Source: Duganella sp. BJB476
Lineage (GTDB): Bacteria > Pseudomonadota > Gammaproteobacteria > Burkholderiales > Burkholderiaceae_D
DNA: 64,000 bases
NCBI RefSeq assembly: GCF_003416895.1
Contig: NZ_QVIO01000003.1
Span: forward strand, 558,001 to 622,000
Direction: 5' to 3'
Part shown: positions 44,625-53,857 of the stretch, piece after piece
Numbering within the stretch: position 1 is the stretch's first letter
How the letters are laid out: each line of letters starts with the position of its first letter
Position numbers and translations under genes: made by a program
The notes under the pieces: model-generated
What the model saw: the letters and a program-made list of their open reading frames with translations, nothing else
The model's database searches: none
What the model was told of the DNA's origin: nothing

Positions 44625-46416
44625 GCCTGAACAGATATCCGCGCGCCGCCAGACCTGGCAGGCGTTCTCCCTGCTGCGGCGGGCCGCCCTGCCCGACCAG
44701 CACCACCTGGGCTGGGCCGTCATGTGGCTGGTGCTGGCCGCGCTGCTGGAAGTGTCGGGCCCCATCATGGGCAAGGCGCTGATCGACGAGCACCTGCTGC
44801 CGCACCACCTGGACTGGCCGCGCATGGCCGGCCTGCTGGCCGGCGTGGTGCTCACCGGCTGGATCGCCAGCGGCCTGCGCTACCTGCAGCTGGTGCGCCT
44901 GTCCGGCCTGGCGATGCGCTCGGTGATGCGGCTGCGCGAGATGGTCTACACCCACGTGCTGCTGCTGCCGATGGCCTTCTTCGATCGCGCCATCACCGGT
45001 CAGCTGGTCTCGCGCGTGACCAACGACACCGAAGCCGTCAAGACCCTGTACATCCAGGTGCTGTTCGTGATGCTGGACTCCACCATCGTGCTGGTCGGCA
45101 CCGTGGCGGCGATGGCCTGGCTGGACTGGCACCTGATGCTGATCGTGCTGGCGCTGCTGCCGGCGGTGCTGCTGATCGTCTGGCTGTACCAGCGCTGGAG
45201 CGCGCCGGCCGTGACCCGCGCGCGCGCGCTGCGCAGCGACATCAACGGCCAGATGGCCGAGTCGATAGGCGGCATGAGCGTGCTGCAGGCGAACAACGCC
45301 GAGGCCCGCTTCGGCCAGCGCTTCGCCACCACCAACCAGGACCACTACACCGCGCGCCTGGCCGAGCTGCGCGCCAACGCCTGGCTGCTGCGGCCGGCGC
45401 TCGACATGTTCAACATCATCCTGCTGGCGGCGGTGATCTACCTGTTCGGCCAGCGCGAGATGACCGCCGCCGAAGTGGGCATCCTGTACGCCTTCATCAG
45501 CTACCTGGCGCGCGTGATCGAGCCGCTGATCCAGATCACCATGCAGTTCAGCCAGTTGCAGCAATCGGTGGTGGCCACCGCGCGCGTCGCCACGCTGCTG
45601 GACGAGGCCACCGCCACCGAGCACGCCGGCCAGAATCATGACGCCGGCCTGGCCACCGCGCGCGCCGCCGCCAACGACTCGCACGCGCCGGCGGTCGCCA
45701 TCCGCCACCTGAGCTTCGCCTACAACGAAGGCCAGACCGTGCTGCACGACCTGTCGCTGGAGATCCCGCAAGGCGCCTTCGTCGGCATCGTCGGCCACAC
45801 CGGCAGCGGCAAGTCCACCTTGCTGTCGCTGCTGCTGCGCTTTTATCCGGTGCGGCAAGGCAGCATCGCCATCCACGGCATGCCACTGGACGCCATCGCC
45901 AACGAGCGCTTCCGCGCCGAGGTGGGCCTGGTGCCACAAGACCCCTTCCTGCTGGCCGCCTCGGCCCGCGAGAACATCGACATGGGCCGCGGCCTGACGC
46001 AGGCGCAGATCGAAGCGGCGGCCCGCGCCGCCCACGCCCACGACTTCATCGCCGCGCTGGAGCAAGGCTACGACACCGCGCTGGGCGAAGGCGGCTCACG
46101 CCTGTCGGTGGGCCAGAAGCAGCTGATCGCCATCGCCCGCGCGCTGGCCGGCCGGCCGCGCATCCTGCTGCTGGACGAGGCCACCTCGCACATCGATTCG
46201 CAGACCGAGCAGATCGTGCAGACCGCGCTCGACGAGCTGCGCGGCACGGTGACGGTGATCGCCATCGCCCACCGGCTGTCGACCATCCGCGACGCCGACC
46301 GCATCATTGTGCTCAACCACGGCCGCATCGCCGAGACCGGCCCGCACGAGCAGCTGATGCAGATAGCCGGCGGCCTGTACCAGCGGCTCTACCTGCTGCA
46401 ACAACTGGCGGCCTAG
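44614..46416 (+). CDS. ABC exporter half-transporter (MdlB-like)
   Basis: A 600-residue partner of the preceding gene, with six membrane segments and a nucleotide-binding domain: Walker A GHTGSGKST, Q-loop LVPQDPFLLA, and Walker B ILLLDEATSHID with the catalytic Glu. Its signature motif is altered to LSVGQ, the usual MdlB state, which complements the degenerate Walker B of the partner so that only one composite site is fully active. The ATG at 44614-44616 lies inside the end of the upstream gene. Confidence 0.92.
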   Translation: MPTKPEQISARRQTWQAFSLLRRAALPDQHHLGWAVMWLVLAALLEVSGPIMGKALIDEHLLPHHLDWPRMAGLLAGVVLTGWIASGLRYLQLVRLSGLAMRSVMRLREMVYTHVLLLPMAFFDRAITGQLVSRVTNDTEAVKTLYIQVLFVMLDSTIVLVGTVAAMAWLDWHLMLIVLALLPAVLLIVWLYQRWSAPAVTRARALRSDINGQMAESIGGMSVLQANNAEARFGQRFATTNQDHYTARLAELRANAWLLRPALDMFNIILLAAVIYLFGQREMTAAEVGILYAFISYLARVIEPLIQITMQFSQLQQSVVATARVATLLDEATATEHAGQNHDAGLATARAAANDSHAPAVAIRHLSFAYNEGQTVLHDLSLEIPQGAFVGIVGHTGSGKSTLLSLLLRFYPVRQGSIAIHGMPLDAIANERFRAEVGLVPQDPFLLAASARENIDMGRGLTQAQIEAAARAAHAHDFIAALEQGYDTALGEGGSRLSVGQKQLIAIARALAGRPRILLLDEATSHIDSQTEQIVQTALDELRGTVTVIAIAHRLSTIRDADRIIVLNHGRIAETGPHEQLMQIAGGLYQRLYLLQQLAA

Positions 46417-46608
46417 CTTTCATCTTCTGACAACGTTGCTAAAACCACTGCCACGCGCATGGCAATATCGACCACTTTATTGCTAATTCCGCCACGAATA
46501 GTGTGCGATTTTGCGTGAAAAATCACGATTCCACGGGCTTTCTCGACTGCAACAAGAATATAATTGTCTAGACACTTTGCATGCGCAGTCGACAACAGGG
46601 AGCGTCAG

Positions 46609-48759
46609 TTGGCAGGTTTCAGAAATGATGGGTGGCTAGTCCGCGTCAGACCGCGTGCCATCGCGGTCGCTGTAGCACTCGTCCTGTCGCCGGCGCTGGC
46701 CGGCGCTGAAACCGACCCGTCCTCGCTGTACGCGCGCATCATCGACATGCGCGAGCAAAGCCGCTTCGTGCCGGAAAAGGCGCTGAAGCAGCTGCTTGTG
46801 CTGCAAACCGAAGCGGCCGGCGCGCCGGCCGCCACCCAGGCCGAACTGCTGAGCCAACTGAGCGTGGCCAATATGCGCGCCGGCAAAAACGACGCCGCCA
46901 TGGCCGCCGCCGACCAGCTGATCGCCTACGGCAAATCCCTGCACGACGACACCATCGTCGCCAAAGGCCTGATGGCCAAGGGCTACGTGCTGTTCGACCG
47001 CGCCGAGCTCGACGCCTCGCACCAGACCGCCTTCGACGCCGAAAAAATGGCGGCCACCAGCACCAACCTGGCGCTGCGCTCGCAGATCGCCGTCACGGTC
47101 GGCCAGACCTACGCCGAAATGGGCAACTTCCCCGCCGCGCTGGCCAAGCTGCAAACCGGCGTCGACATCGCGCGCCAGGTCAACGACGATCCGGTGATGC
47201 TGTTCGGCGCGCTCAACGCGCTGGTCAATCTGTACACGCAGATGAAGGAATACGACAAGGCCTCGGCCGCGCTCGACGAGCTGCTGACCGAGACCGAGAA
47301 ACTGCGCTCGCCGGGCCGCATGGCGATCGCCAAGATCACCGAGTACGGCCTGGCCATCGATTCCGGCCAACCCAAGCGCGCCCTGCGCGCGCTGCTGCAA
47401 AGCCTGGACCTGGAGCGCAAGCTGGGCGCCGAGCGCATGATAGGCATGACCCTGGTCAACCTGTCCGACAGCTACCTGAAAGAACACGACTATCCGCGCG
47501 CGGCCCAGTATGCGACCGAATCGCTGCGCTCGACCGCGCTGACCAACGACAAATCGGTGGAGGCGACCGCGCGCGTCAACCTGGGCCAGGCCTACCTGGG
47601 CATGGGCCGCATCGCCGAGGGCAAGAAACAGTACGAAGCCGGCATGGCGCGCTACGAGCAGGAGAACAACAAGCCCGATCTGCAAGATGCCCTGCGCGAG
47701 TACGGCGAGGCGCTGGAACGGGTGGGCGACCTGGCGGGCGCGGTATCGGCCTACCACCGCGAGCGGGCGATCTCGAACGAGCTGTTTGAAAAGCGGCGCC
47801 AGCAAACGGTGCTGGAGCTGCAGGCCAAATACGAGACCGAGAAGAAGCAGCGCCAGATCCAGCTGCTGAGCAAGGAGAACCAGGTCAAGGGCACCGAGAT
47901 CGACAACCGCCGCCTTCAGCAGCGCGTGTGGTGGCTGCTGGCCCTGGTGTTCGCGCTGGCCTCGATGGTGGTCGGGCTGTTGTACCGCAAGGTGCGGCAC
48001 GCCAACGCCCAGCTGGAGGTGAAGAACCTGGAGCTGAAGGCGCAGTCGACGCTCGACCCATTGACCATGCTGTACAACCGCCGCCACTTCCAGGACTTCA
48101 TGCGCGACATGATCCATGCCGACAAGCCGCTCACGGAAAAGCGCACGCTGCACGGCGACGACATCGTCGGCGCCTTGTTCCTGCTGGATGTCGACCATTT
48201 CAAGAACATCAACGACCGCTACGGCCACGCCGCCGGCGACGCCGTGCTGAAGATGATCGCCGAGAACCTGCGCGTGGTGCTGCGCGAGACCGACATGATC
48301 GTGCGCTGGGGCGGCGAGGAATTCCTGGCCTTCCTGCCGACGATACCGCGCCATGGCGTCGACGAGATCGCGCGCCGCATCCTGGTCGGCATCTCGTCGC
48401 AGATCATCCGCTACCAGGAGCACGAGATTTCGGTGAACGTGTCGGTGGGCTTTGCGCCGTTTCCGCTGGCGCCGGCCGACGTGCCGCTGCCGTGGGAGCG
48501 CGCGGTCAACCTGATCGACATGGCGCTGTACCTGGCCAAGTCGCACGGCCGCAACCGCGCCTACGGCGTGCGCGGCTTCGAGAACTTCCACCAGACCTCG
48601 ATGGAGGCGATCGAGCAGGACCTGGAAAGCGCGTGGCGCGCCGGCTTTGTGGATTTGAGCGTGGTGCTGGGCGGCGGGCCGGAAACGCCGCCGCCGTCGC
48701 CGTCAGAGCACAGCAACGTGGTGCCGCTCAAGCACGCGGCCCACAAGAACAGCCACTGA
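46609..48759 (+). CDS. TPR-containing diguanylate cyclase
   Basis: A 716-residue protein. From the TTG at 46609 (AGGGAG six bases upstream) it has a signal peptide (PRAIAVAVALVLSPALAGAE), about six TPR repeats (about 60-410), a coiled coil, one membrane segment (about 445-465, WWLLALVFALASMVVGLLY) and a cytoplasmic GGDEF domain (about 490-660). The active motif is GGEEF with an RETD inhibitory site five residues before it, so it should make c-di-GMP under product control. The periplasmic TPR part probably senses a partner protein or peptide. An upstream in-frame TTG at 46564 is less likely. Its stop is three bases from the convergent lipoprotein stop. Confidence 0.9.
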   Translation: MAGFRNDGWLVRVRPRAIAVAVALVLSPALAGAETDPSSLYARIIDMREQSRFVPEKALKQLLVLQTEAAGAPAATQAELLSQLSVANMRAGKNDAAMAAADQLIAYGKSLHDDTIVAKGLMAKGYVLFDRAELDASHQTAFDAEKMAATSTNLALRSQIAVTVGQTYAEMGNFPAALAKLQTGVDIARQVNDDPVMLFGALNALVNLYTQMKEYDKASAALDELLTETEKLRSPGRMAIAKITEYGLAIDSGQPKRALRALLQSLDLERKLGAERMIGMTLVNLSDSYLKEHDYPRAAQYATESLRSTALTNDKSVEATARVNLGQAYLGMGRIAEGKKQYEAGMARYEQENNKPDLQDALREYGEALERVGDLAGAVSAYHRERAISNELFEKRRQQTVLELQAKYETEKKQRQIQLLSKENQVKGTEIDNRRLQQRVWWLLALVFALASMVVGLLYRKVRHANAQLEVKNLELKAQSTLDPLTMLYNRRHFQDFMRDMIHADKPLTEKRTLHGDDIVGALFLLDVDHFKNINDRYGHAAGDAVLKMIAENLRVVLRETDMIVRWGGEEFLAFLPTIPRHGVDEIARRILVGISSQIIRYQEHEISVNVSVGFAPFPLAPADVPLPWERAVNLIDMALYLAKSHGRNRAYGVRGFENFHQTSMEAIEQDLESAWRAGFVDLSVVLGGGPETPPPSPSEHSNVVPLKHAAHKNSH

Positions 48760-48762
48760 CGC

Positions 48763-49119
48763 TTATTTGGCGGGACTGGACGCTTCGCGTTCGCGGGCTT
48801 TTTCCTGCATCTTTTCGCCGGCCTGTTCCAGCTTCTTGCCGGCCGCCTCGGTGGCCTGGTTGAGCTTGTCGCCGGCGGCGTCGGTGGCCTTGTCGATCTG
48901 CTGGCTGGTTTCCTTGGCGGCGTCGGTGATCTGCTGGTTGGCCTGTTGCGCCGCCTCGGTCAGCTGGCGGCCGGCCTTGTCGGTGGCCTGGTCGAGCCTG
49001 CGGCCCGCCGTCTCCGCCGGACCGGCGACGCTGTCATCCTTCTTCTGGCAGCCGCCCAGCAGCGCCAGCACCACCAAAGCGGCAGCCGCGCCGCGCATCG
49101 TTGTCATCGCCGTCATCAT
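48763..49119 (-). CDS. Lipoprotein made of six 11-residue repeats
   Basis: A 118-residue lipoprotein with lipobox LLGGC (Cys at about residue 24). After it, residues about 42-107 are six back-to-back 11-residue units: LDQATDKAGRQ, LTEAAQQANQQ, ITDAAKETSQQ, IDKATDAAGDK, LNQATEAAGKK, LEQAGEKMQEK. The hydrophobic first residue and alternating Ala/charged positions give an amphipathic helix like LEA or apolipoprotein repeats. AAGGAG precedes the ATG pair. It may lie along a membrane surface or protect the envelope from stress; this is inference. No enzyme motif is present. Confidence 0.82.
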   Translation of the reverse strand: MMTAMTTMRGAAAALVVLALLGGCQKKDDSVAGPAETAGRRLDQATDKAGRQLTEAAQQANQQITDAAKETSQQIDKATDAAGDKLNQATEAAGKKLEQAGEKMQEKAREREASSPAK

Positions 49120-49188
49120 TGTCTCCTTAAGGAATCTAACATTTCCGACAGCATACAGCGCCGCGCCTACGCGCAGCGCACGGCTGCG

Positions 49189-49509
49189 TTAATTGTTTTC
49201 GCCGTCGGTTTTAGGCGACGGTTCACGCCGCTCATGCTCGACCGCAACAATGTCGACTTGACTGCGCCCCACCAGATAAAAAATCCGAACAGGAAAACGA
49301 TGCAACGACCAACTGCGTAAATTTTTTCTTGGAAAGAGATGCGAGAACCTGCGCGAACCGATCTCCGGCAATGAGCCGATCAGTTCGCAAGCCGATTTGA
49401 AGTCCGTGCTGAAGTTTTCGGCTACCGCCAATGAAGCGACGCGCGCGTAGTAATCGTAAGAAGCCTCGAAATCCGCTGCTGCTCGCGGCCGGATAACGAC
49501 GGTGGACAA
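49189..49509 (-). CDS. RelE/ParE-type toxin
   Basis: A 106-residue protein of the RelE/ParE fold: VVIRPRAAADFEASYDYYAR at the start, FSTDFKSACELIGSLPEIGSR in the middle, and the basic/aromatic end LHRFPVRIFYLVGRSQVDIVAVEHERR. ParE members poison gyrase; RelE members cleave mRNA. The ParE-type end is the better match. The start is TTG at 49507-49509, two bases after the antitoxin stop, so it is translationally coupled to it. Confidence 0.85.
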   Translation of the reverse strand: MSTVVIRPRAAADFEASYDYYARVASLAVAENFSTDFKSACELIGSLPEIGSRRFSHLFPRKNLRSWSLHRFPVRIFYLVGRSQVDIVAVEHERREPSPKTDGENN

Positions 49510-49511
49510 GG

Positions 49512-49709
49512 TCAGCCTTTTTTTGCCTGCTTGTTTTTCAGCCGCTCGAAGAAATCGGCATCGACCGGAATAGCAGGACCACTTGCCAGTCCGGCATTGA
49601 CCAGATCGATTATCCGCCGTTCCTCCTCGGTTCGAGGTTGAACAGTCCCCTCAGCTCCGGGCGAAACGGGCTGGTCATTAATGCCAGAAGGTGGGATGGG
49701 ATCAGTCAT
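49512..49709 (-). CDS. Putative antitoxin of the ParE-type toxin
   Basis: A 65-residue acidic-to-mixed protein directly upstream of the toxin. The C-terminal half (EEERRIIDLVNAGLASGPAI then DADFFERLKNKQAKKG) resembles the toxin-wrapping tail of ParD-like antitoxins. The N-terminal 25 residues are Pro-rich and do not look like a classic ribbon-helix-helix domain, so DNA binding and autoregulation are uncertain. The ATG at 49707-49709 is my choice; an in-frame start further upstream at 49766 is possible. Confidence 0.7.
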   Translation of the reverse strand: MTDPIPPSGINDQPVSPGAEGTVQPRTEEERRIIDLVNAGLASGPAIPVDADFFERLKNKQAKKG

Positions 49710-49775
49710 GTCCGCCAGTTTAACAAAGCTTTCGCCAATGTCCACACCGCACACTTGATCCCGCACAAATGGAAC

Positions 49776-50243
49776 TTACTTGTAGATGCCCACGCCGATG
49801 ACATAGTCGCCGGATTTTTCGACGTAGGTGTTTTTCTCTTCGAGGTTTTTGCTGATCGAGTTCGGCCACATGTACTTGACCCAGCCCTTGCCAGACGGGC
49901 TGGCGCCGATCTTGAGGAATTCCTTGATCGGATAGACGCCGCCGGCGCTCAGCTCCATCAGGTTCTTGTTGACCATCTTGGCGTTCTGGCCGTGCGCCAG
50001 CGCCACGCCGGCCTTGTCGAACATGAACACGTACAGGTCGCCCTGGATGAAGTCGCCCTTGGGATCGTTGAACGCGGCCACCGCCTTGTCCTTGCCGTTC
50101 TTTTGCAGATACTCGCCGGCCCGCTTGACCATCGCCACCGCCTCGTCGGCGGTGCCGCGCTTGGGCGCGTCCTGCGCGGTGGCGGCGCCGGTCAGGCTCA
50201 GGGTCAGTGCGGCGGCAAACAGGAACTGGAACAGATGCTTCAT
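49776..50243 (-). CDS. Periplasmic Cache-domain protein
   Basis: A 155-residue protein: signal peptide (LFQFLFAAALTLSLTGAATA) then a single Cache_2-type sensing domain (AVAMVKRAGEYLQKNGKDKA, GDFIQGDLYVFMFDKAGVALAHG, KGWVKYMWPNS, YVIGVGIYK). Free-standing Cache proteins bind small ligands in the periplasm and often act with kinases or chemoreceptors. The ATG at 50241-50243 has GGAGAG upstream. It follows the hypothetical gene at 50286 on the same strand. Confidence 0.87.
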   Translation of the reverse strand: MKHLFQFLFAAALTLSLTGAATAQDAPKRGTADEAVAMVKRAGEYLQKNGKDKAVAAFNDPKGDFIQGDLYVFMFDKAGVALAHGQNAKMVNKNLMELSAGGVYPIKEFLKIGASPSGKGWVKYMWPNSISKNLEEKNTYVEKSGDYVIGVGIYK

Positions 50244-50285
50244 CGTGTGTCTCTCCGTTGTCATAGTCGCCGCACCGGCGGCGTA

Positions 50286-50732
50286 TCAGGTGATTTTCTT
50301 GGGCGGGGGCGGGGGCGCGAAGACGATGTTTTCCGATTCCGGCGCGCTGTCCATCGCGTCGGATACCTCCAGCCACTTCATCAGCTTTTCCATGCGGCGG
50401 ATCAGGATGCCCTTGCTGCTGATGTAGCCCACCTGCTCGAAATTCTCGGGCCGGCTCACCATCTTGGAGACGGTCGGCAGGTTCTCGGCCAGGCGCTCGA
50501 AGGCCTTGCGCGCCTTCTGCTCCCACTTGACCAGGTTGGCCTCGTTGAAGCGGTTGCTTTCGTAGTAGATGGTCAGCGTGCGGTCGTGGTTGCCGAAGCC
50601 GACGATCGCCGCTCCCTTGCGCACCGTTTCCAGCACGTCGTCCTTGATGTTCGCGGTCGGCACGAACAACGCGGCGCGGCCGGTGGTGTCCGGTCGCTCC
50701 AGCGGCAAATCCTGTCCCATTATTACGCTCAT
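50286..50732 (-). CDS. Hypothetical protein
   Basis: A 148-residue cytoplasmic protein with no family I recognise. It contains ALFVPTANIKDDVLETVRKG, a likely helical middle (LVKWEQKARKAFERLAENLP) and a C-terminal tail of five Pro residues (APPPPPKKIT). The ATG at 50730-50732 has AGGA upstream. It is 42 bases upstream of the Cache gene on the same strand and divergent from the M29-like peptidase. Confidence 0.65.
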   Translation of the reverse strand: MSVIMGQDLPLERPDTTGRAALFVPTANIKDDVLETVRKGAAIVGFGNHDRTLTIYYESNRFNEANLVKWEQKARKAFERLAENLPTVSKMVSRPENFEQVGYISSKGILIRRMEKLMKWLEVSDAMDSAPESENIVFAPPPPPKKIT

Positions 50733-50895
50733 CACGCTTCCTGTTGTTATCGCCGGAGTTGCTGTTAGGCTATATTTGTGATTCTATATCGCGTCCCTGC
50801 CCAATACAAGGAGAAACCGCGCCGGCGTGGCGCTACGGGTAATGGGGCGGCTTCTGCCTTTATAATGCGGGCTGATCCCTTTTTACCGCCGCGCC

Positions 50896-51969
50896 ATGAC
50901 GTCGTCTCCCCTGCCCTCCCCAGAAATCTCCCGCTACGGCGCCATCCCCGAGCACGCGGTCGATACGGCGGAGCGCAATGTGCGCGATACCTTGGCCGTG
51001 GCGATCGAACACGCCGCCCCGCAGGCGGCGCTGATCGTCTACGACACCCGCAGCGACCTCAACCGCGCTTTGACCGAAGCCTACCGCCGCGTGGTGCCGG
51101 ACGCCGACTTCATCGATTTCGACAGCACCACGCCGGAGCAGGTGCTGGCCGCCTTCGCCCGCATGAACGCCGGCGACCTGGTGGTGCTGATCCAGTCGAC
51201 CAGCTTCCGGCTGGAAGCCTTCCGCATCCGCATCGAGTTGTTCAAGCGCGGCCTGAAGGTGATCGAGCATGTGCACCTGTCGCGCATGCCGGGCGAGCAG
51301 GGGCTGCACTACATCGCCTCGCTGGCCTACGACCCGGCCTACTACCGCGGCGTCGGCCACGCGCTCAAGGCGCGCATCGACCGCGCGCAACACGGCGTGG
51401 TCGACAGCGGCGACGGCGAGCGGCTGGTGTTCGGCTCCCCGTTCGAATCGGCCAAGCTCAATATCGGCGACTACAGCGGCATGAACAACATCGGCGGCCA
51501 GTTCCCGCTGGGCGAAGTGTTCACCGAGGCGCGCGACCTGGAAGCGGTCAATGGCCGGGTGCGGATTTTCGTGTTCGGCGACACGTCGTTCATGGTCAAC
51601 AAGCCTGAGACGCCGGTCACGCTGATCGTCGAAAAAGGCCGCGTGGTGGGCGCCGACAACGCCACGCCGGAATTCGACAACATGCTGGCCATCATCCGCG
51701 CGCACGAGGGCGAGGTGTGGCTGCGTGAGCTGGGCTTCGGCATGAACCGCGCCTTCTCGCGCGATTGCATGGTCAACGACATCGGCACCTTCGAGCGCAT
51801 GTGCGGCATCCACTTGTCGCTGGGCGCCAAGCACGGCGTGTACGCCAAGCCGCAGTTCAAGCGCAAGGACGCGCGCTACCACGTCGACGTGTTCGCCGTG
51901 ACCGAGGCGGTCTATCTCGACGATGAACTGGTCTACCGCGACGGCGCCTGGCAGGTGGCCGCCGCCTAG
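50896..51969 (+). CDS. M29-like (thermophilic metalloprotease family) aminopeptidase
   Basis: A 357-residue protein resembling M29 aminopeptidases: GGQFPLGEVFTEARD carries the Glu expected as metal ligand, then VRELGFGMN-like LRELGFGMNRAF, and YHVDVF supplies the late His and Asp. Members release N-terminal residues from peptides using a two-metal site. It is shorter than AmpS/AmpT (about 410 residues), so it may be a variant subgroup. No ribosome site is visible before the ATG. Its stop overlaps the convergent LysR gene by four bases. Confidence 0.75.
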   Translation: MTSSPLPSPEISRYGAIPEHAVDTAERNVRDTLAVAIEHAAPQAALIVYDTRSDLNRALTEAYRRVVPDADFIDFDSTTPEQVLAAFARMNAGDLVVLIQSTSFRLEAFRIRIELFKRGLKVIEHVHLSRMPGEQGLHYIASLAYDPAYYRGVGHALKARIDRAQHGVVDSGDGERLVFGSPFESAKLNIGDYSGMNNIGGQFPLGEVFTEARDLEAVNGRVRIFVFGDTSFMVNKPETPVTLIVEKGRVVGADNATPEFDNMLAIIRAHEGEVWLRELGFGMNRAFSRDCMVNDIGTFERMCGIHLSLGAKHGVYAKPQFKRKDARYHVDVFAVTEAVYLDDELVYRDGAWQVAAA

Positions 51970-52910
51970 GAAACCAGCAACCCGGAGGTTGCCAGCTCCC
52001 GGTCCCACGGCGGCACCGGCTGATATTCGGCCACCAGGAAATCGATCAGCGCCCGCACCTTGGCCGACGGTTGCCGGCTGGCCGGATACAGCGCGCTCAG
52101 ATGATTGAGCGGCAGCTCCCAATCGGCCAGTACCGGCACCAGCGAACCCTCCAGCAGCGCACGCCACGCCAGGAAGGTCGTGTTGTAGACGATGCCCAGC
52201 CCGCGCTGCGCCGCCTGCTGCAACACCAGTCCATTGTTCGCCGTGAACGCCGCCTGCACCCGCACCGACTGCCGCTCGTCGCCGCGCGCGAAGTGCCACT
52301 GGGTGCCGTCGGTCAGGTGGCTGAAATGCAGGCAGCGGTGCTGATGCAGATCCTGCGGCGTCTGCGGCACGCCGTAACGCGCCAGGTACGCCGGCGACGC
52401 GCACAGCACGCCGCGGCACGGCGCCAGCGGCCGCATTGCCAGCGCATGCACGTCCGGAATGCCGCCCACCCGTATCGTCAGATCGAAACCATGCTCGATC
52501 GGATCGAGCAGCGCGTCATCCACGTACAACAAGGGCGACAGCTGCGGATGCGGCAAACTGAATCGCGCCACCGCGTCGGCCAGCCACTCGCTGCCGAAAC
52601 TGGACGGCGCCTGTATCCGCAAGGGCCCCGCCAGTTCGGCGCCGGCCTGGGTGGCCTGGCTCAGCGCCCGCGCCGCCTCCTGCGACTGCACCACCGTCGC
52701 CATGCACGGCGCCAGATAGGCCTGGCCGGCGTCGGTCAGGCTCACCTCGCGGGTCGAGCGGTGCAGCAGGCGCGCCTGCAGCTTGTCCTCCAGTTGCAGG
52801 ATATGCTTGCTCACCATGGCGCGCGTCAGCCCCAGGCGGCGGCCCGCCTCGCTGAAGCTGCGCTGCCGCGCCACCTCGATAAAAATCTCCATCGCACGTA
52901 ATTGATCCAT
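51966..52910 (-). CDS. LysR-family transcriptional regulator
   Basis: A 314-residue LTTR: N-terminal winged helix (MDQLRAMEIFIEVARQRSFS, GRRLGLTRAMVSKHILQLED, LLHRSTREVSLTDAG) and a C-terminal periplasmic-binding-like effector domain (LRIQAPSSFGSEWLADAVAR, GFDLTIRVGG). It is divergent from the PhyH/TIM-barrel pair, with a 9-bp perfect inverted repeat between them at 52913-52941, so it very likely controls that pair and itself. Confidence 0.93.
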   Translation of the reverse strand: MDQLRAMEIFIEVARQRSFSEAGRRLGLTRAMVSKHILQLEDKLQARLLHRSTREVSLTDAGQAYLAPCMATVVQSQEAARALSQATQAGAELAGPLRIQAPSSFGSEWLADAVARFSLPHPQLSPLLYVDDALLDPIEHGFDLTIRVGGIPDVHALAMRPLAPCRGVLCASPAYLARYGVPQTPQDLHQHRCLHFSHLTDGTQWHFARGDERQSVRVQAAFTANNGLVLQQAAQRGLGIVYNTTFLAWRALLEGSLVPVLADWELPLNHLSALYPASRQPSAKVRALIDFLVAEYQPVPPWDRELATSGLLVS

Positions 52911-52912
52911 AT

Positions 52913-52941
52913 CACATTGTCTTCATTCTGGAGACAATGTG
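52913..52941. promoter_or_regulatory. LysR-type operator between the LysR and PhyH genes
   Basis: CACATTGTC (52913-52921) and GACAATGTG (52933-52941) are perfect reverse complements separated by 11 bases, the T-N11-A style spacing of LTTR sites. It starts three bases upstream of the LysR ATG. Confidence 0.78.
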
Positions 52942-53017
52942 TCAACCCTTTGCGGATTGTTCGGCCCCGGCGCGCGGCCTACAATGGCACATCGACACAC
53001 GCCCTATGGAGCCTGAC

Positions 53018-53857
53018 ATGCTGACAGACGCACAAAAACAACAATATCAACGCGACGGCTACATCGTGCTGCCCAACTTCAAGGCTCCGCAGGAGATCGC
53101 CGCGCTGCGTGCGCGGGCGGCGCAGATTGTCAATGAATTCGACCCGAACGCCAAGACCGGCATCTTCAGCACCATCGAGCAGGAAAAGACCACCGACGAC
53201 TACTTCCTCGGCTCCGACAATACGGTGCGGTGCTTCTTCGAGGAAGAGGCCTTCGGCCCGGACGGCCAGCTGAAACAGGACAAGGCGCTGTCAATCAACA
53301 AGATCGGCCACGCCATGCACGACCTGGACCCGGTGTTCCGCGCCTTCTCCACCGACGTGCGGCTGGCCGCCGTGGCGCGCGACCTGGGCCTGGCGGACGC
53401 CCAGGTATGGCAGTCGATGTACATCTTCAAGCAGCCCGGCATCGGCGGCGAAGTGCGCTGGCACCAGGACGCCACCTACTTCGACACCAACCCGGTCAGC
53501 GTGACCACCTTCTGGTTCGCGCTGGAAGACGCCACCCTGCAAAACGGCTGCATGTGGGCCGAGCCGGGCGGCCATCGCGGCCCGATGCGCGAGCGCTTCC
53601 TTCGCAACGGCGACGACGTGCGCATGGAAAAACTGAGCGACCTGCCCTGGCCGGACGACAGCACCGCCGTGCCGCTCGAATGCAAGGCCGGCAGCCTGGT
53701 ATGCTTCCACGGCCTGCTGCCGCACTACAGCGCGCCGAACCGCTCGACCGTCTCGCGCCACGCCTACACGCTGCACGTGACCGACGGCGCCACCGAATAC
53801 TCGCCGCAGAACTGGATACAGCGCGACGCCGCCTTCCCGGTGCGGGGCTTCCTGTAA
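53018..53857 (+). CDS. PhyH-family (phytanoyl-CoA dioxygenase-like) Fe(II)/2-oxoglutarate oxygenase
   Basis: A 279-residue oxygenase. The ATG at 53018 has GGAG seven bases upstream. Motifs: YQRDGYIVLPNFKAPQEI at the start, the metal HxD in RWHQDATYF, a distal His in GLLPHYSAPNRS (with the 2-oxoglutarate-binding Arg shortly after), and WFALEDATLQNGCMWAEPG between. It resembles the bacterial PhyH subgroup that hydroxylates small molecules rather than acyl-CoA. It overlaps the next gene by one base (TAATG), so the two products probably act in one pathway. Substrate unknown. Confidence 0.9.
   Translation: MLTDAQKQQYQRDGYIVLPNFKAPQEIAALRARAAQIVNEFDPNAKTGIFSTIEQEKTTDDYFLGSDNTVRCFFEEEAFGPDGQLKQDKALSINKIGHAMHDLDPVFRAFSTDVRLAAVARDLGLADAQVWQSMYIFKQPGIGGEVRWHQDATYFDTNPVSVTTFWFALEDATLQNGCMWAEPGGHRGPMRERFLRNGDDVRMEKLSDLPWPDDSTAVPLECKAGSLVCFHGLLPHYSAPNRSTVSRHAYTLHVTDGATEYSPQNWIQRDAAFPVRGFL

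Noticed and set aside
46413-46595. A 60-codon minus-strand frame in the AT-richer gap after the ABC exporter
   Set aside because: It has a plausible hydrophobic-amphipathic sequence, but no ribosome site or context, and it overlaps the upstream region of the TPR-GGDEF gene. Kept only as a remote small-protein possibility.
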